Both the position numbers and the translations under genes were made by a program. Shown one piece after another: positions 29,801 through 40,394 of a stretch of DNA of 64,000 bases. The notes below the pieces were generated by a model. It saw nothing but the letters and a program-made list of their open reading frames with translations. It did not search any database and was not told where the DNA came from. This DNA comes from Prorocentrum cordatum (taxonomy: Eukaryota; Sar; Dinophyceae; Prorocentrales; Prorocentraceae): positions 70,992 to 134,991 of the forward strand of contig CAUYUJ010021698.1 in the NCBI GenBank assembly GCA_963575745.1, given 5' to 3'. Positions within the stretch are counted from its first letter, which is position 1. Each line of letters starts with the position of its first letter.

Positions 29801-31110
29801 GAGGTATGGGGGGGTCTTAGGGGGGGAGTGAGGGGTCGCGATTGGGGGGGGGGGGGCCGGGGGGGGGGGGGGGGGGGGGGGGGGGGCGGGGGGAAAGGGG
29901 GGGGCGGATGCAGGGGCGGAGGGTGGAGGAAGCGGCGGGGGGGGGTGGCGGTTGTGGGGGTGGGGGGGCGGGTGCCGTTCGAATCCAGTCAGGCCGCGAA
30001 CGCACCCCGGGAGAGGCCCAGGGAGTAGCGGTACGGGAATCTCTTGGTTCTCTCAATTGTGCATCTTGGCGCGGCCGATCCGGCTCGATTCAGGCTCCGC
30101 GGCGATACAGTTCGCTCAGACGCACACTCCGAGTCGGTCCGACGTCCCGATTCGAGGTGGGTCGATCTTGCCATCTTGGCCCCCCACAGAGCACGAGCTT
30201 GGCTGGGCCACTTCAGGCGTCCAACTCGTTCCCGTGATGGTCGTGGCGCTTCCAGTGTGGGAAATGCTGGAGTCGTATACCAGCAGCGGCGGCCGACGGG
30301 TGGCCCACGGACGGCAGTTGGCATGCCGATGGCGGGCCACCTGCGCGGCCGCGGCAGGAGCAGCAGGACCGCCTTCGTTCGGGCCTTCAGGAGGGCAGCC
30401 CGTGCAGATGCCTTCCTCCCCCTCCTCCTCCGCCTCGTGTTCGATCCCCTTCCTTCCCCCCTCCCCCTCCTCCTCCTCATCCACCTGCTCCTCGCCTGAC
30501 CCTCCCACCGCTCTCTTCTCCTCGTCCTCCCCCCCGTTCTCCCTCCCACCCCTCGGTCCCCCCTCCTCCTGCGCGCTGTTCGCTGCCGGCTATAGAGTCG
30601 ACCACCACGCAGCCAGCCCCCGTCCGCTTCCTCTTCCTCGCCATGCCCCTCGGGAAGACGCCCGCTGGGGCCAAGAGCGAGAGACAGCCCCGCGAGTCCG
30701 AGGCACCGTCTTCCTTTTTCGCCCCCGCGATGTGCTTGTTCTGTTTTGGCGGCTCGCCGCCCTGTGCGGCCCCTCTGGCCGCGCACGGCGCCGCAGGAGA
30801 CGATGGTACACCGATGTCTGGAGAACATCAAGGTCGAGCCCCACCAGGACGGCCGACCACCGCTCTCCTCCTCCCTCCCCCCCCTCCTCCCCCTTGTTTC
30901 CCCCTCCGCCCTCCTCCGTCCCTCCTTGGCCTGCTTCCTCCTTCGCCTCCTCGTCCCTGCCATCCTCCCCCTCATCCCTCCTCCTTCCCCTCCTCATCTT
31001 TCCCCCCCTCCTCCGAGTCCCTCCTCCCCCTGTTCCCCTTCATTCGCTTCTCTCTCCACCATGCCCCTCCCCTCCCTCACCCATCCTCTTCCCCCCTAAT
31101 CCTCCTCCTC
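29801..31110. other. G-run, then pyrimidine-rich sequence; no gene recognised
   Basis: A G-rich block (29840-29990) includes a run of more than 25 G. The stretch 30410-30570 and 30860-31110 is CTCC/TCCC-rich. At 30790-30850 a frame PQETMVHRCLENIKVEPHQD looks protein-like and is followed by CAG, but it is too short to name. Confidence 0.45.
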
Positions 31111-31353
31111 CCCCCCCTTCCCCATGGAGGAGGTAGGGAGCAGGAGGAGGAGGACGACGAATGCAAACCCAGGATACATCAACGATGCTGCAATACGCCT
31201 TCTCGTCCCAAATCCGATGCTTGGATTTGCCCTGCAGGCCTTTCTCTTCACTGCACAGGCAGCACCGCCCCCCATTGAGAGGCGAGACAGTGGGCCTGAC
31301 ACTCAGGCAGGAGCCCCGTTCTGCAAAAGGAATCGGCTTGCCTCAGTCTAGCG

Positions 31354-31506
31354 TTAAGTCTGGCCTGTCCCTCTACATGAGGAGTATTCAAAAATAGTCC
31401 AAGCATAGACTGGGGACTCTTTTTTATGTTTTGCACATGTATGAGTATGTTTGAATATTTTAGGTTTCGTCCAAAGTCCGCCTATAGGGGGACATGCCCG
31501 ACCGAG
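31354..31506 (+). mobile_element. hAT-like MITE R1, copy 2 (153 bp)
   Basis: Ends TTAAGTCTGGCCTGTCCCTC and GGGGGACATGCCCGACCGAG. A perfect 8-bp target duplication GTCTAGCG is at 31346-31353 and 31507-31514. The core carries ATTCAAAAATAGTCC, GGGGACTC and TTTCGTCCAAAGTCCGCC as in the other copies. There is no ORF. Confidence 0.9.
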
Positions 31507-31514
31507 GTCTAGCG

Positions 31515-32956
31515 AGTCAGCAGGAATGCGAAGAAGGTTGTGGCTAGCGAGTCATGAGGAATGCGACAAAGGTAGCAGGGTGGCCCTACAACCTTGGCGG
31601 TGTTCTGCGTGCCCGTGCACCGCCGTAGAACAGAAGTGACGGCCGCAGACGAAGGCTACCAGGGTCGTCGTGCGCGTTGTGCGCCCAGGCCAAGCGCTCA
31701 CGCTCCTCTGCATCGTGTTGATGCCGCCCGTTTTCGCCAGACCGCGCATGCACAGGTTGGCTGAATCTGTGTTTCAACGTTTGCCTCAGAACCCCCTCTA
31801 TAGTAAGAGACCAGCGCCGGAATCCAAGTAGGGCCAGCAAGTCCGACGAGGTGTCAAACGTTTCAAAAATGGACCGCCTACCATCAGTGGAAATGTCGCA
31901 CGTGCGCTTTCAGGTTCAACCTTAATTGTAAGGCAGCCCGGCGCCAAAACCCCAGTTTGGAAGAACACCCCCCTCCGTCCGTGCAGCTGCTACACCTGCT
32001 TCACGTACTCTAAGCCTCTGAGCGGTCCGCGTATCCCCACCATCCCATCTGGCGACGATACCCAGGCGAAATGGTTTGATCAGTGACCTGGGCAAGCACG
32101 CAGTGGAACAGAGAGCTGGGGAAACCGTCGAATCGAAGCTCGGGTGCAGCCCGAGCAACTCCAGGAGTGGAACTGTGTCTTCGCGGACCTGTCGAACGAG
32201 GAAGGGCGGAGGAGGAGGGTAATGAGGCGGGAGGAGGAAGACCAGGAAGAAGAAGAGGAGGAGGAAGAGAAGGAGGACGGATGATGGAGAAGTGAGAATG
32301 GGAGCAGCAGGACGAGGAGTAAGGCGACCAGAAGGAGGACGGGCTTGATTGGACACGTTCTCACCTGACTGTTGGCGAAATTTGGTCGGGAACAGGAGTA
32401 GAAGGAGGGGGGAGAGAGGGAGGAGGAGGAGAAGGAGGAGGAGGAGGAGGAGAAGGAGAAGGAGAAGGAGAAGGAGAAGGAGAAGGAGAAGGAGGAAGAG
32501 GAGGATAAGGTTTAGGACAAATTGGACATAGGAAGAAGAGGATGAATGGAACGCTGAAAAGGAAAGGGAAGAAGGATGACTAGGGGGGCTGAAAAGGAGT
32601 TGCGTTCCTTACCTCTGCTCTGGGAGCCTCTTGGAGGCGGCCTCCAGAGGCTACCTTGCGAGACCTCGACCAGAGGAGGGGGCAAAGGAGCGGGCGGACG
32701 CTGACGACGACGACGAGCACGGAGAGCCCGCTCTGTGGCCCAATAGGACCTCGCCGCACTCCGCGGGCACCGTAAGAACGACCCGTTGGAGGCGTCCATC
32801 TCCTCTGTCGCTCTGCTGCTGCTCCTCCTTGTCCTCGCCAGCCTCCTCGTCCTCGTCATCGTCATCCTCATCGCCGTGGAGAAGGAGAAGGAGGAGGAGG
32901 AGGAGGAGGGCACACTGGCTGACAACGCGCGCACGCATATCTCACTCCCCTCACCT
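31515..32956. other. Spacer with GAG/GAA repeats; no named gene
   Basis: 31515-32400 has mixed sequence with no recognised motif. (GGA/GAA)n repeats lie at 32405-32515 and AAGGAGGAGG at 32880-32910. A frame ending ALWPNRTSPHSAGT at 32773 is followed directly by GTAAGA, a textbook donor, and could be an exon; the protein is not identifiable. Confidence 0.4.
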
Positions 32957-33168
32957 CGGCGGCGAGCCCAGGGGGGGAAGTGAGCAGAGGAAGGCCTTCT
33001 CAGAAGGCTCGGAAGTTCCCGGGCCTTCCAGGAAGTTTTCTGAGCCTCACCCAAAGACATATAACATGTCTCAGATGGCCGGAGGGCTTCTGAGAAGCCC
33101 CGCCGCCATCTGAGAAGACCGTCTCCTTCTCACTTCCCCCAACCCCCCTCCTCGCCCGCCGCCGATCA
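32957..33168. mobile_element. Foldback element R9, copy 2
   Basis: The left arm CGGCGGCGAGCCCAGGGGGG AAGTGAG...GGCCTTCTCAGAAGG pairs with the right arm CATCTGAGAAGACCG...CTCACTTCCCCC..CTCCTCGCCCGCCGCCG. It is flanked by a direct repeat ACGCGCGCACGCA(T/G)AT at 32926 and 33169. Confidence 0.72.
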
Positions 33169-33370
33169 CGCGCGCACGCAGATCACACCCCCTCATCAAG
33201 ACGAAGTTTCGCCTCAGCCGCCGTCTGCTTTCCTGCTCCGCGATCTCCCCGAGTCCAGGGTTGTGGCAAGTGTTTGCCTTCGCTGCCTTGCGGCTGGCCT
33301 CGCTCGCGCTGTGCGTTCGGGATAGCCCCTTTGAGGCGCGGCGGAGTCCTCCATCTCCTCTGCTTGATTT

Positions 33371-33578
33371 GATGGGCCTGTTTTCCACCACCACCACCAC
33401 CACCATAAGTTGGAGGGGGGAAGGAGGAGGACGAAGAGGAGGAGGAGGAGGAGGAGGAGGAGGAGGAGGAGGAGGATGTGGAGGTGGAGCAGAAGGAGGA
33501 GGGCGAGGAGGAGGAGGAGGAGGAGGAGGAGGAGGACCCCTTCCCCCTCCAACTTATGGTGGTGGAACACAGGCCCAT
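33371..33578. mobile_element. Foldback element R10 with (GGA)n core, copy 2
   Basis: Ends GATGGGCCTGTTTTCCACCA and GGTGGAACACAGGCCCAT, then TAAGTTGGAGGGG / CCCCTCCAACTTA inner arms. The core is (GGA)n. Flanks CTTGATTT (33363-33370) and CTTGATTG (33579-33586) match 7 of 8, a likely target duplication. Confidence 0.82.
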
Positions 33579-33714
33579 CTTGATTGCCGAACAAACGATA
33601 CATCAGGAGTAAATTTAGGGGTGGGGTGCTCAAGGGCGCGCTGCAGCCTGCGGGATCCTCGTCCCCCCGCCCCCGCCCAAGGCGTGCCTGCGCCAGAGGG
33701 GGAGGCACTCTTCC

Positions 33715-34240
33715 TCCGCCTCTCCTCCCTCCTCCTCCTCCTCCTCCCCCTCCTCCTCCGCCTCTTCCCCTCCTCCCCCCCCTCCTCCTCCTCCTCCCCT
33801 CCTCCCCTCCTCCCCTCCCTCCTACTCCTCCCCTCCTCCCCTCCTCCTCCTCCTCCTCCTGTCCTCCTCCCTCCTTCCTCTACTGTCCTCCACCTCCTCC
33901 TCCTCCTCCTGTCCTCCTGTCCTCCTCCTCCTCCTCCTCCTCCCCTCCTCCTCCTCCTCCTCCTCCTCCTCCTACTCCTCCTCCTTCCCCTCCACGTGCC
34001 CTCCTCCGCTCCTCCTCCTCCTCCTCCTCCTCTCCCATCCTCCTCCTCCTCCCCCTCCTCCTCCTCCTCCTCCTCCCCTCCTCCTCCTCCTCCTCCTGCC
34101 CCCTCCACCTCGCCCGCTCCTCCCCCCTCCCTCCTCCCCTCCCTCCTCCTTCTCCTCCTTCCCCTCCCCCCCTCCTCCTTCTCCTCTCTTCCTTCTCCTC
34201 CCCCAATCCTCTCCCTCCACCTGCTCGTCTTCCCCCCTCC
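33715..34240 (+). repeat. (TCC)n tract
   Basis: About 520 bases of TCC/CCCTCC with rare ACTCC and TGTCC variants. Confidence 0.95.
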
Positions 34241-34282
34241 TCCCAGCCCCCCCTCCTCCTCCGCGTCTCCCTCCCGCATAGG

Positions 34283-34495
34283 CCCACTTCCAATCTGGCG
34301 TCCCAGATGGGGTTCCGATAGATGGGGCCAGAAGATCCGCGGCCGAATCGCCGATGCATCGCCGATGCATCGCACATGCATCGGCGACGACGGCCAGGAG
34401 AAATTCGGGCTTCATATCGAGCCGCACCGCCGATGCATCGGCGATGCGCTCCGATCTCCCGACTCCATCAGCTCGGACCCCGTCGGGGAGGTTTG
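34283..34495. mobile_element. GATGCATC foldback element R11, copy 1
   Basis: The left arm (GATGGGGTTCCGATAGATGG GGCCAGAAGATCCGCGGC) and the right arm (GCTCCGATCTCCCGACTCCA TCAGCTCGGACCCCGTC) are imperfect inverted copies. The core repeats CGATGCATCGCCGATGCATC palindromes. A better preserved copy is at 51609-51845. Confidence 0.68.
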
Positions 34496-34639
34496 TATTC
34501 CGCGCGTCTCCTGCAGCGCGGGGGGCGCTACGCATCCGAGGCCGCGTGGTGGGCCGCGCACGTAGCAGCACACAGCGCCCACGTCTTGGGCCAGCTGCCG
34601 CCCTCCCTGTCTCCGCCCCGCCTCCCGCGTGACCCCCCG

Positions 34640-35142
34640 GGAGGGGGGGGAGGGAGGGAGGAGGGGGAGGAGGGGAGGAGGGGAGGAGGGGAGGGAGGAG
34701 GGAGGAGGAGGAGGAGGAGGAGGGGGAGCAGGGGGCCCTCGTCGGCGGGGCTCTCGCTCCGCGGCTGGGTGTTGTCGGCATGGCGCCCGCGAGCTCGGGC
34801 GGCGCCTCGCTTCGCGATGGGGTGCCGCTCGCGCTAGCAGGGGCCCTCCGCGAGGGGGCACCGAGCAACAGGAGCGCACAGAATGCCAGGAGCTGCGACG
34901 GAACTTCGGGCCCGAAGCCGGCCCCCTCGATGATTCCTGCCTTGATGATCCAAGCGGCGGGGAGCCCAATGCTACTGAATATCAAAGATGCTGGAGCCTG
35001 TGGAGGACCACTCGGCCACAAGGGTTCTCGCGCCGCGATGTATTCGGGGGGACTCGCTCCGCGCCCGCGTCTGACGCCTCGCTGCTCGGCTGTGCACTGC
35101 CGCGCGCGGACGGGGGTCTCGTGCGGAGTTGGCGCAGCCGCG
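34640..35142 (+). other. GGGAGG run and an unassigned protein-like frame
   Basis: GGGAGG repeats to 34730. The + frame at about 34858-35000 reads QQERTECQELRRNFGPEAGP and later PNATEYQRCWSLWRTT. Composition is protein-like, but no family is recognised and the frame continues into a tandem repeat. Confidence 0.25.
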
Positions 35143-35465
35143 GCGCATCAGAGGGGATTCCGGCTGGGGGGCTCATTGAAAGGAATCCCAGTGGGGGTGG
35201 GCGTCACCAGAGGAAGGAATCCCAGTGTGGGGGGAGGCGTCATCAGGAGTAAGCCAAATTGGGGAGGCCCACGAGAAGGAATTTGAGTTGGAATGCCTCT
35301 TGATAAGGAATCCCGATCGAGGGCTACACGACAAAGACTCTCGCTTTGGAGGGGGAGGGGGGGAAGGGAAAGTGAGCATTTCCCACCGGGGATCCCGTGA
35401 GAAGGAATCCCGCCTGGGGATGCCGAGGAGAAGGGATCCCAACTGGCGGAATCCCTCTTGGGGGC
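35143..35465 (+). repeat. ~30-bp minisatellite (GGAATCCC units)
   Basis: About ten units of AAGGAATCCCAGT.GGGG(G/A).GCGTCAC(C/A)AG and variants (ACGAGAAGGAATTTGAGTTG, GAGAAGGGATCCCAACTGGC). Confidence 0.8.
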
Positions 35466-35504
35466 CTGTCAGTTTGGCCAGGGGGGTTCCGAGGGCTCCC
35501 AAAT

Positions 35505-35630
35505 CGGAGTACAGCGGAGACCCATGCCAAGAAACACCCTTTTGCCTCCAGGGTGCCCTGGGCTTCTTGGGTTTCGATGGCTTTTCCATGGAACACGCGA
35601 CGATCCCACACCAATAACAAATTCTCAATG
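35505..35630 (+). repeat. Dispersed repeat R8, copy 2
   Basis: GCGGAGACCCATGCCAAGAA, ACACCCTTTTGCCTCCAGGG, GTTTCGATGGCTTTTCCATG and GATCCCACACCA correspond to 5545-5670. Confidence 0.7.
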
Positions 35631-36145
35631 GACGTCTCGGGGTCTCGGGGTCGGGCTTCTCGTGGTCGGGCCCCATACTGTAAATGTATGTGTGGAGCCG
35701 GGGCGCCAGGCGTCGGCCGCCGGCCGCGCCTCTTTTGCACTGCTGCTGCTGCTTTTGTTTCTCCTCTTGCTCTCCCCCCCCTTGCTGATCTCCTCCTCCT
35801 TGGCCACGGGGCGACCTTCTCGCGCGGGTAAAAAAAAATGTGTGGAGCCGCGTTCCCGAGGCCTCCCAGGGCCCTTCGGCGGCACTGTAGGAGCTTTTGT
35901 TGTTGCATCCATGCTCAGCACAAGACACAGGGGGCGCAGCCCGCCTGCCTGCGTGACCTCCCTCTTCCCTCCTCCCTCCCCCCTCCTCCCTCCTCCCTCC
36001 TCTCAAGCAACCCAGGCCCAGGCTTCCCTTGCCCCGGGCCGGCTCCAGGACCTCCGCGCGGTGCTTGGGGGATATCGTCGCAGCTGTCGCATGTTCGGCC
36101 GCCTTTGACGTTAACAAACACTGGAGTTTCAAACGGTGCTACGGG

Positions 36146-37859
36146 ATGGGTGCCGGAGAGTGGCGCCCAAGGCTCACCCCGAAGGAGCGCAAGGCCCGGC
36201 GGGCGTGGGCACAGTGGTCGGCCGAGCGAGCCATCCACCGCCTAACCCGCGAGGTGGAGCAGCTCCGCAAGATGCAGTATATGGACCCCAACGTCGTCAG
36301 CTACAGCGTTGGGAGCAGCGAGCGGGAGCAATATGGACAGTGGGAGCATCCACAGGACACGGCAGGAACGTGGGGGTCAGAACGGCAGTGGCAGCAGCGA
36401 GCAGAGCCGGAGGCGAAGCTCGAGTCCAATGCCATCAGCTACAACGACGGGACTGTGTCGCGTGATGGGAAGGTCGTGCCCGACGTCATCAGCTACAGAC
36501 CAGAGGACTGCATGCGAAAAGTCTTGGATGGCGGCAGTGGCAGCGACGAAGCACGCGCCCAATGTCATCAGCTACAACGACGGTGCATGCGAGAAGTCTT
36601 GGATGGGGGCAGTGGCGGAGCCGATGTTCGAGTCCAGCGCCATCAGCTACAACGACAAGGCTGTGTCGCATGACGGGAAGGTCAAGCCCGACGTCATCAG
36701 CTACAGACCTGAGGGCGGTGCATGCGAGAACCCCTGGATGGCGGCAGTGGCGGAAACGAAACACGAGCCCAACGCCATCAGCTACAACGACGGGTTTGCG
36801 CCGCGCGACGCCAAGGTCGAGCCCGACGTCATCAGCTACAGACCCGAGGGCGATGCATGCGAGAAGTCTTGGATGGTGGCAGTGGCGGAGATGAAACGCC
36901 AGCCCAATGCCATCAGCTACAACGACGGTGCATGCGAGAAGACTTGGACGGCGGCAGTGGCGGAGACGAAGCACGAGTCCAATGCCATCAGCTACAACGG
37001 CGAGGCTGTGTCGCGTGACGGGAAGGTCGAGCCCGCCGACATTAGCCACAGAACCGAGGACGGTGCATGCGAGAAGTCTTGGATGGCGGCAGTGGCGGAG
37101 ACGAAGAACCAGTCCAACGCCATCAGCTACAACGACGGTGCATGCGAGAAGTCTTGGACGGTGGCAGTGGCGGGGCCGAATTTCGAGTCCAGCGCCATCA
37201 GCTACAACGACGGGACTGTGTCGCGTGATGGGAAGGTCGTGCCCGACGTCATCAGCTACAGACCCGAGGACGGTGCATGCGAGATGTCTTGGATGACGGC
37301 AGTAGTAGTGACGAAGCACGAGCCCAATGCCATCAGCTACAACGACAAGGCTGTGTCGCATGACGGGAAGGTCAAGCCCGACGTCATCAGCTACAGACCC
37401 GAGTACGGCGCATGCGAGAAGTCTTGGATGGTGGCAGTGGCAGAGACGAAGCACGAGCCCAACGCCATCAGCTTCAACGACGGGGATCGGACTCGCGGTG
37501 CGAAGGTCGAGCCCGACGTCGTCAGCTACAGAAAAAGAAAAATCACTGAGCCAGACGTGGAAGCGTTTCTCCGCGAGCGAGCTGCAGAACAGAAGGAATT
37601 TGAAGATAAATGCATCACACGAGCCATGAGACGGAAATCCCAGCCTTTCGTGCGACGCGTTGCACACCTGGCGGCCGCATCACAAGGCAGTAATGGGAGA
37701 TGGATTCACACACAGGTTGGAGTCGGTCGTACTCAACGTTACGAATGGAAATGGGAGTCTACAAGTGGCAACACACCGACGAAGCAGGACGGCGGCAGTG
37801 AGGTTGGAGACCTTCTCTCAGCTCTCGGTGCAGCCATTTCCTCAGCGTCGACGCGTTGA
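36146..37859 (+). pseudogene. PPR-derived repeat protein gene, frameshifted
   Basis: The frame opens at ATG 36146 (MGAGEWRPRLTPKERKARRA, a basic helical N-terminus) and runs to 36508. There, compared with the other repeat units (GAGGACGGTGCATGC), two bases are missing (GAGGACTGCATGC), and the repeat continues in another frame to TGA 37857-37859. Together this is about 570 codons. After residue ~50 come two alternating units: A, 25 residues (GACEKSWMAAVAETKHEPNA followed by ISYND), about ten copies; and B, 20 residues (GTVSRDGKVVPDVISYRPED), about seven copies. EPN-x-ISYN and ACEK recall the dinoflagellate pentatricopeptide consensus, whose proteins bind organellar RNA, but canonical PPR units are 35 residues. 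The C-terminus (VEPDVVSYRKRKITEPDVEA on) is non-repetitive and charged. It may be a decayed gene, or a working gene with an assembly error at 36508. Confidence 0.7.
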
Positions 37860-37959
37860 ACTACTCCCTGCTGTCGAAGGCCTTCTGAGTGGAAGGTGGA
37901 ACCGCGCCGTGCGGTCGAGCGGAATATATCGCTACGCGATCAGGCAGAGACTCCAGAGA

Positions 37960-38085
37960 CTCCCTCCTCCCTCCTCCCTCCCCCCTCCCCCTCCTCTCTC
38001 CCGCTTCCTCCCTTCCCCCTCCTCCTCCTCCTCCTCCTTCTTTTCCTCCTCCTCCTGCTCCTCCTCCTCCTCCTTATCCGCCTTC
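37960..38085 (+). repeat. (TCC)n-rich tract
   Basis: CCTCCCTCC and (TCC)n between the PPR-like gene and the next long frame. Confidence 0.85.
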
Positions 38086-38239
38086 GTCCGTAACCGTTTT
38101 GGTTCAAGTGCCATTCCCGCGCGCGCAGCCCTGGGACCCGAGCGGCGACTTTGCAGGCGCGGAGGCCATGGAGTGTTCATGAAGCTCCTGTTCTGGTCGA
38201 CGATCCTCTACACTGCAAGCGCGGTGATACTCACGGCCA

Positions 38240-40303
38240 TTGGAGGTGCTCCATGGACGCTCCCAGCTGCAAGCGCGGCCACTCCTTCATCAGCTTCTAC
38301 AACTCGTACGATTTCGACTCGTACCCCGAACCCTCTTCGACCCCGCGGACGCCGTTCCCTCGCTGCACTTTGCGCCCGCCGGCGACGAGCTGTGGAAAAA
38401 GGGACTTCTGCGTCCACGTGCTAGTCCTGAGCTGCTTCGGATCTCTTCTCCAGCAGCCGTTTCGCGCGAGGCGAAGGTTCTGGCCTGCGCTACGGACAAC
38501 GTGCGCAAGCTTGAGCTCAAGACTGGGCTCCACAAGCGCAACGGCTCCGAGCTTTGCGCGGTGGCGTCTGCCAGCGGACACCTCGCCCCACAGGAGGAGC
38601 TAGACTTGAAGTTCCGCAATACGGCTGGCAGCATCGCTCGCCACAAACGCTGGCCGGCAACGTCGAGGAGCCTTCCGTCCCCGACGCCCGTCAAGCGCGT
38701 CGCCTGGGCGCACACCTGCGGCACGGACTTCCCTGCGTGGGTTCCCGCTGCCGCCGCTGACACCATCGGCGAGAACATGCCTGCGGCCAACAGCTTCGAG
38801 CCCCGCGTCGACTCCAGAGAGCCGAGTACCCGTTCCAGGTTGTCTGGACCCTCCTGCCATTGTGGCTCAAACCCGGCGCTCCCCAGCGAGGCGACCCTCG
38901 ATAGTATCCGCCGCACATTCGAGAAGCGGACCCCCGATAAGCTGGACGCAAAGCTTCTCGCGGGCTTCGAACTCCTGTCGGCCTCCAACGCCAAGGAGCT
39001 GCCCACCCTGTTCGCTACCTCGGTCAAGCCCGTCATGGACTCCCTCCAGTGTCAGGTCGCCAAAGAGATCATCGACATCCGCTCCGAGCTTTCCGCCGCG
39101 TACGACTCGCACACCCACATCCGCGAGATTGCAGATGAAGTTCACGCAGCTGCAGCTGATACACGGCGTGCGGCAGATGAAGCTCGGTCGTTGTCATGCC
39201 ACTCGCCGAGCAGGTACGAAGCACGCCGAGTGGCAGAACTTGTTCACACTGCCGCGGCTGACGTTCGCTTATCGGTAGCAGAAGCTCGCACTCATCCAAC
39301 TGATCTGAAGACGCAGGTCACCCAGCTGGGGCTGCGCGTCAGCAACCTGTATAACGAACTCCTGGACACAGTCGACCAGAGGCTGAAGCTCATCGAAGTG
39401 GACACCGAATAGATGCAGCACCAGATCGACTCCATCGATCAGCACGTCCAGTTCTTACATGGCCACGTGCAGTAACCTGACAACCGCCATGGCTCTCCCC
39501 ATTTCGACAATTACTTCGACACCCTGCTGACGCACGTCAAGCGCGATGACTGCTGTGACGGCTTCATGAAGATCCTGAACTCGCTGCCCGGGCCGCATTC
39601 TGGTGGCTGGCACTCTAGCGACTGCCAGCCGCCTGCATCAGGTATCCAAGGCACTGCCGTCGCCGACTCGCCCAAGCTGCTGACGCAGTCCGAGACCACC
39701 GCGCTGTCCATGCCGTTCAAGACGCTTACCACGCCGCTTCCGACCGCGTCAACCGAGCTGAAGTTCGACGAGGCCGCCGATGCGGAGGCGACGCAATCCG
39801 AGACCGACGAGCAGCTCACCCCGAGCGAGACCTACGAATTGCAGCAACAGGTCGCGCACGAGCTGGAACCCGACGAGATTGAGTTCAACGCAGAGCTCGA
39901 GCACGCCGAGCCGACCAATGAATGTTACGACGCCTCTGGCTTTCTTGGCATCTACTTCGGCAACCTTCTCGCGCACATCCAGAAAGCCGGCTGCTGCGAC
40001 GACTTTGCGAAGCTTGTGGAATCCATCGACTTGTGCATGCCGCAGCCTGAGCTGAAGGCGGTGCAGCCTGAGTTCGACGAGCTGCTCATGCCGAGGTGTC
40101 CGCCCGCGTACGACGAGCTGGACGAGTTCGACGAGCACGCGCTGCAGCCTGAGTTCTGCCACCTGTTTTCGCCGAGCGAGATCGACGAGCCCAAGCTGAA
40201 TTTCGAGAGTGACGGGCTCCTGCGATCCCTCACATCTTCATTGCGGCCTGCGCCGTCTCCTTCACAATGTACTACATCCATATCAACATCCGCTGAGGAT
40301 TAG
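38240..40303 (+). pseudogene. Long unknown ORF interrupted by two in-frame stops
   Basis: One reading frame runs from 38240 (upstream stop 38225-38227, no ATG at its start) to TAG 40301-40303. Only TAG 39410-39412 and TAA 39473-39475 interrupt it, with coding-like sequence between and after (QHQIDSIDQHVQFLHGHVQ; ATG at 39566). The first part (390 codons) has Ala/Glu/Asp/Arg-rich helices typical of coiled coil (residues ~280-385, HIREIADEVHAAAADTRRAA). The last part (245 codons) is strongly acidic. A motif recurs: YFDTLLTHVKRDDCCDGFMK (about 39512) and YFGNLLAHIQKAGCCDDFAK (about 39950). Near the 5' end a second frame (GHSFISFYNSYDFDSYPEP, 38285-38340) and a hydrophobic MKLLFWSTILYTASAVILTA (38179) look coding too, suggesting further frame changes or introns. 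No family is recognised. It could be a decayed gene, a retroelement Gag-like relic or a read-through product. Confidence 0.5.
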
Positions 40304-40394
40304 ACGCGCGGCGACTGACAGGAGCGGGATCGCTTGCCCTCTTCTCGCGTCTTGTCCGCTTGCCCTCGTCTCGTCCCCCTCTGTGCACGTGCAT

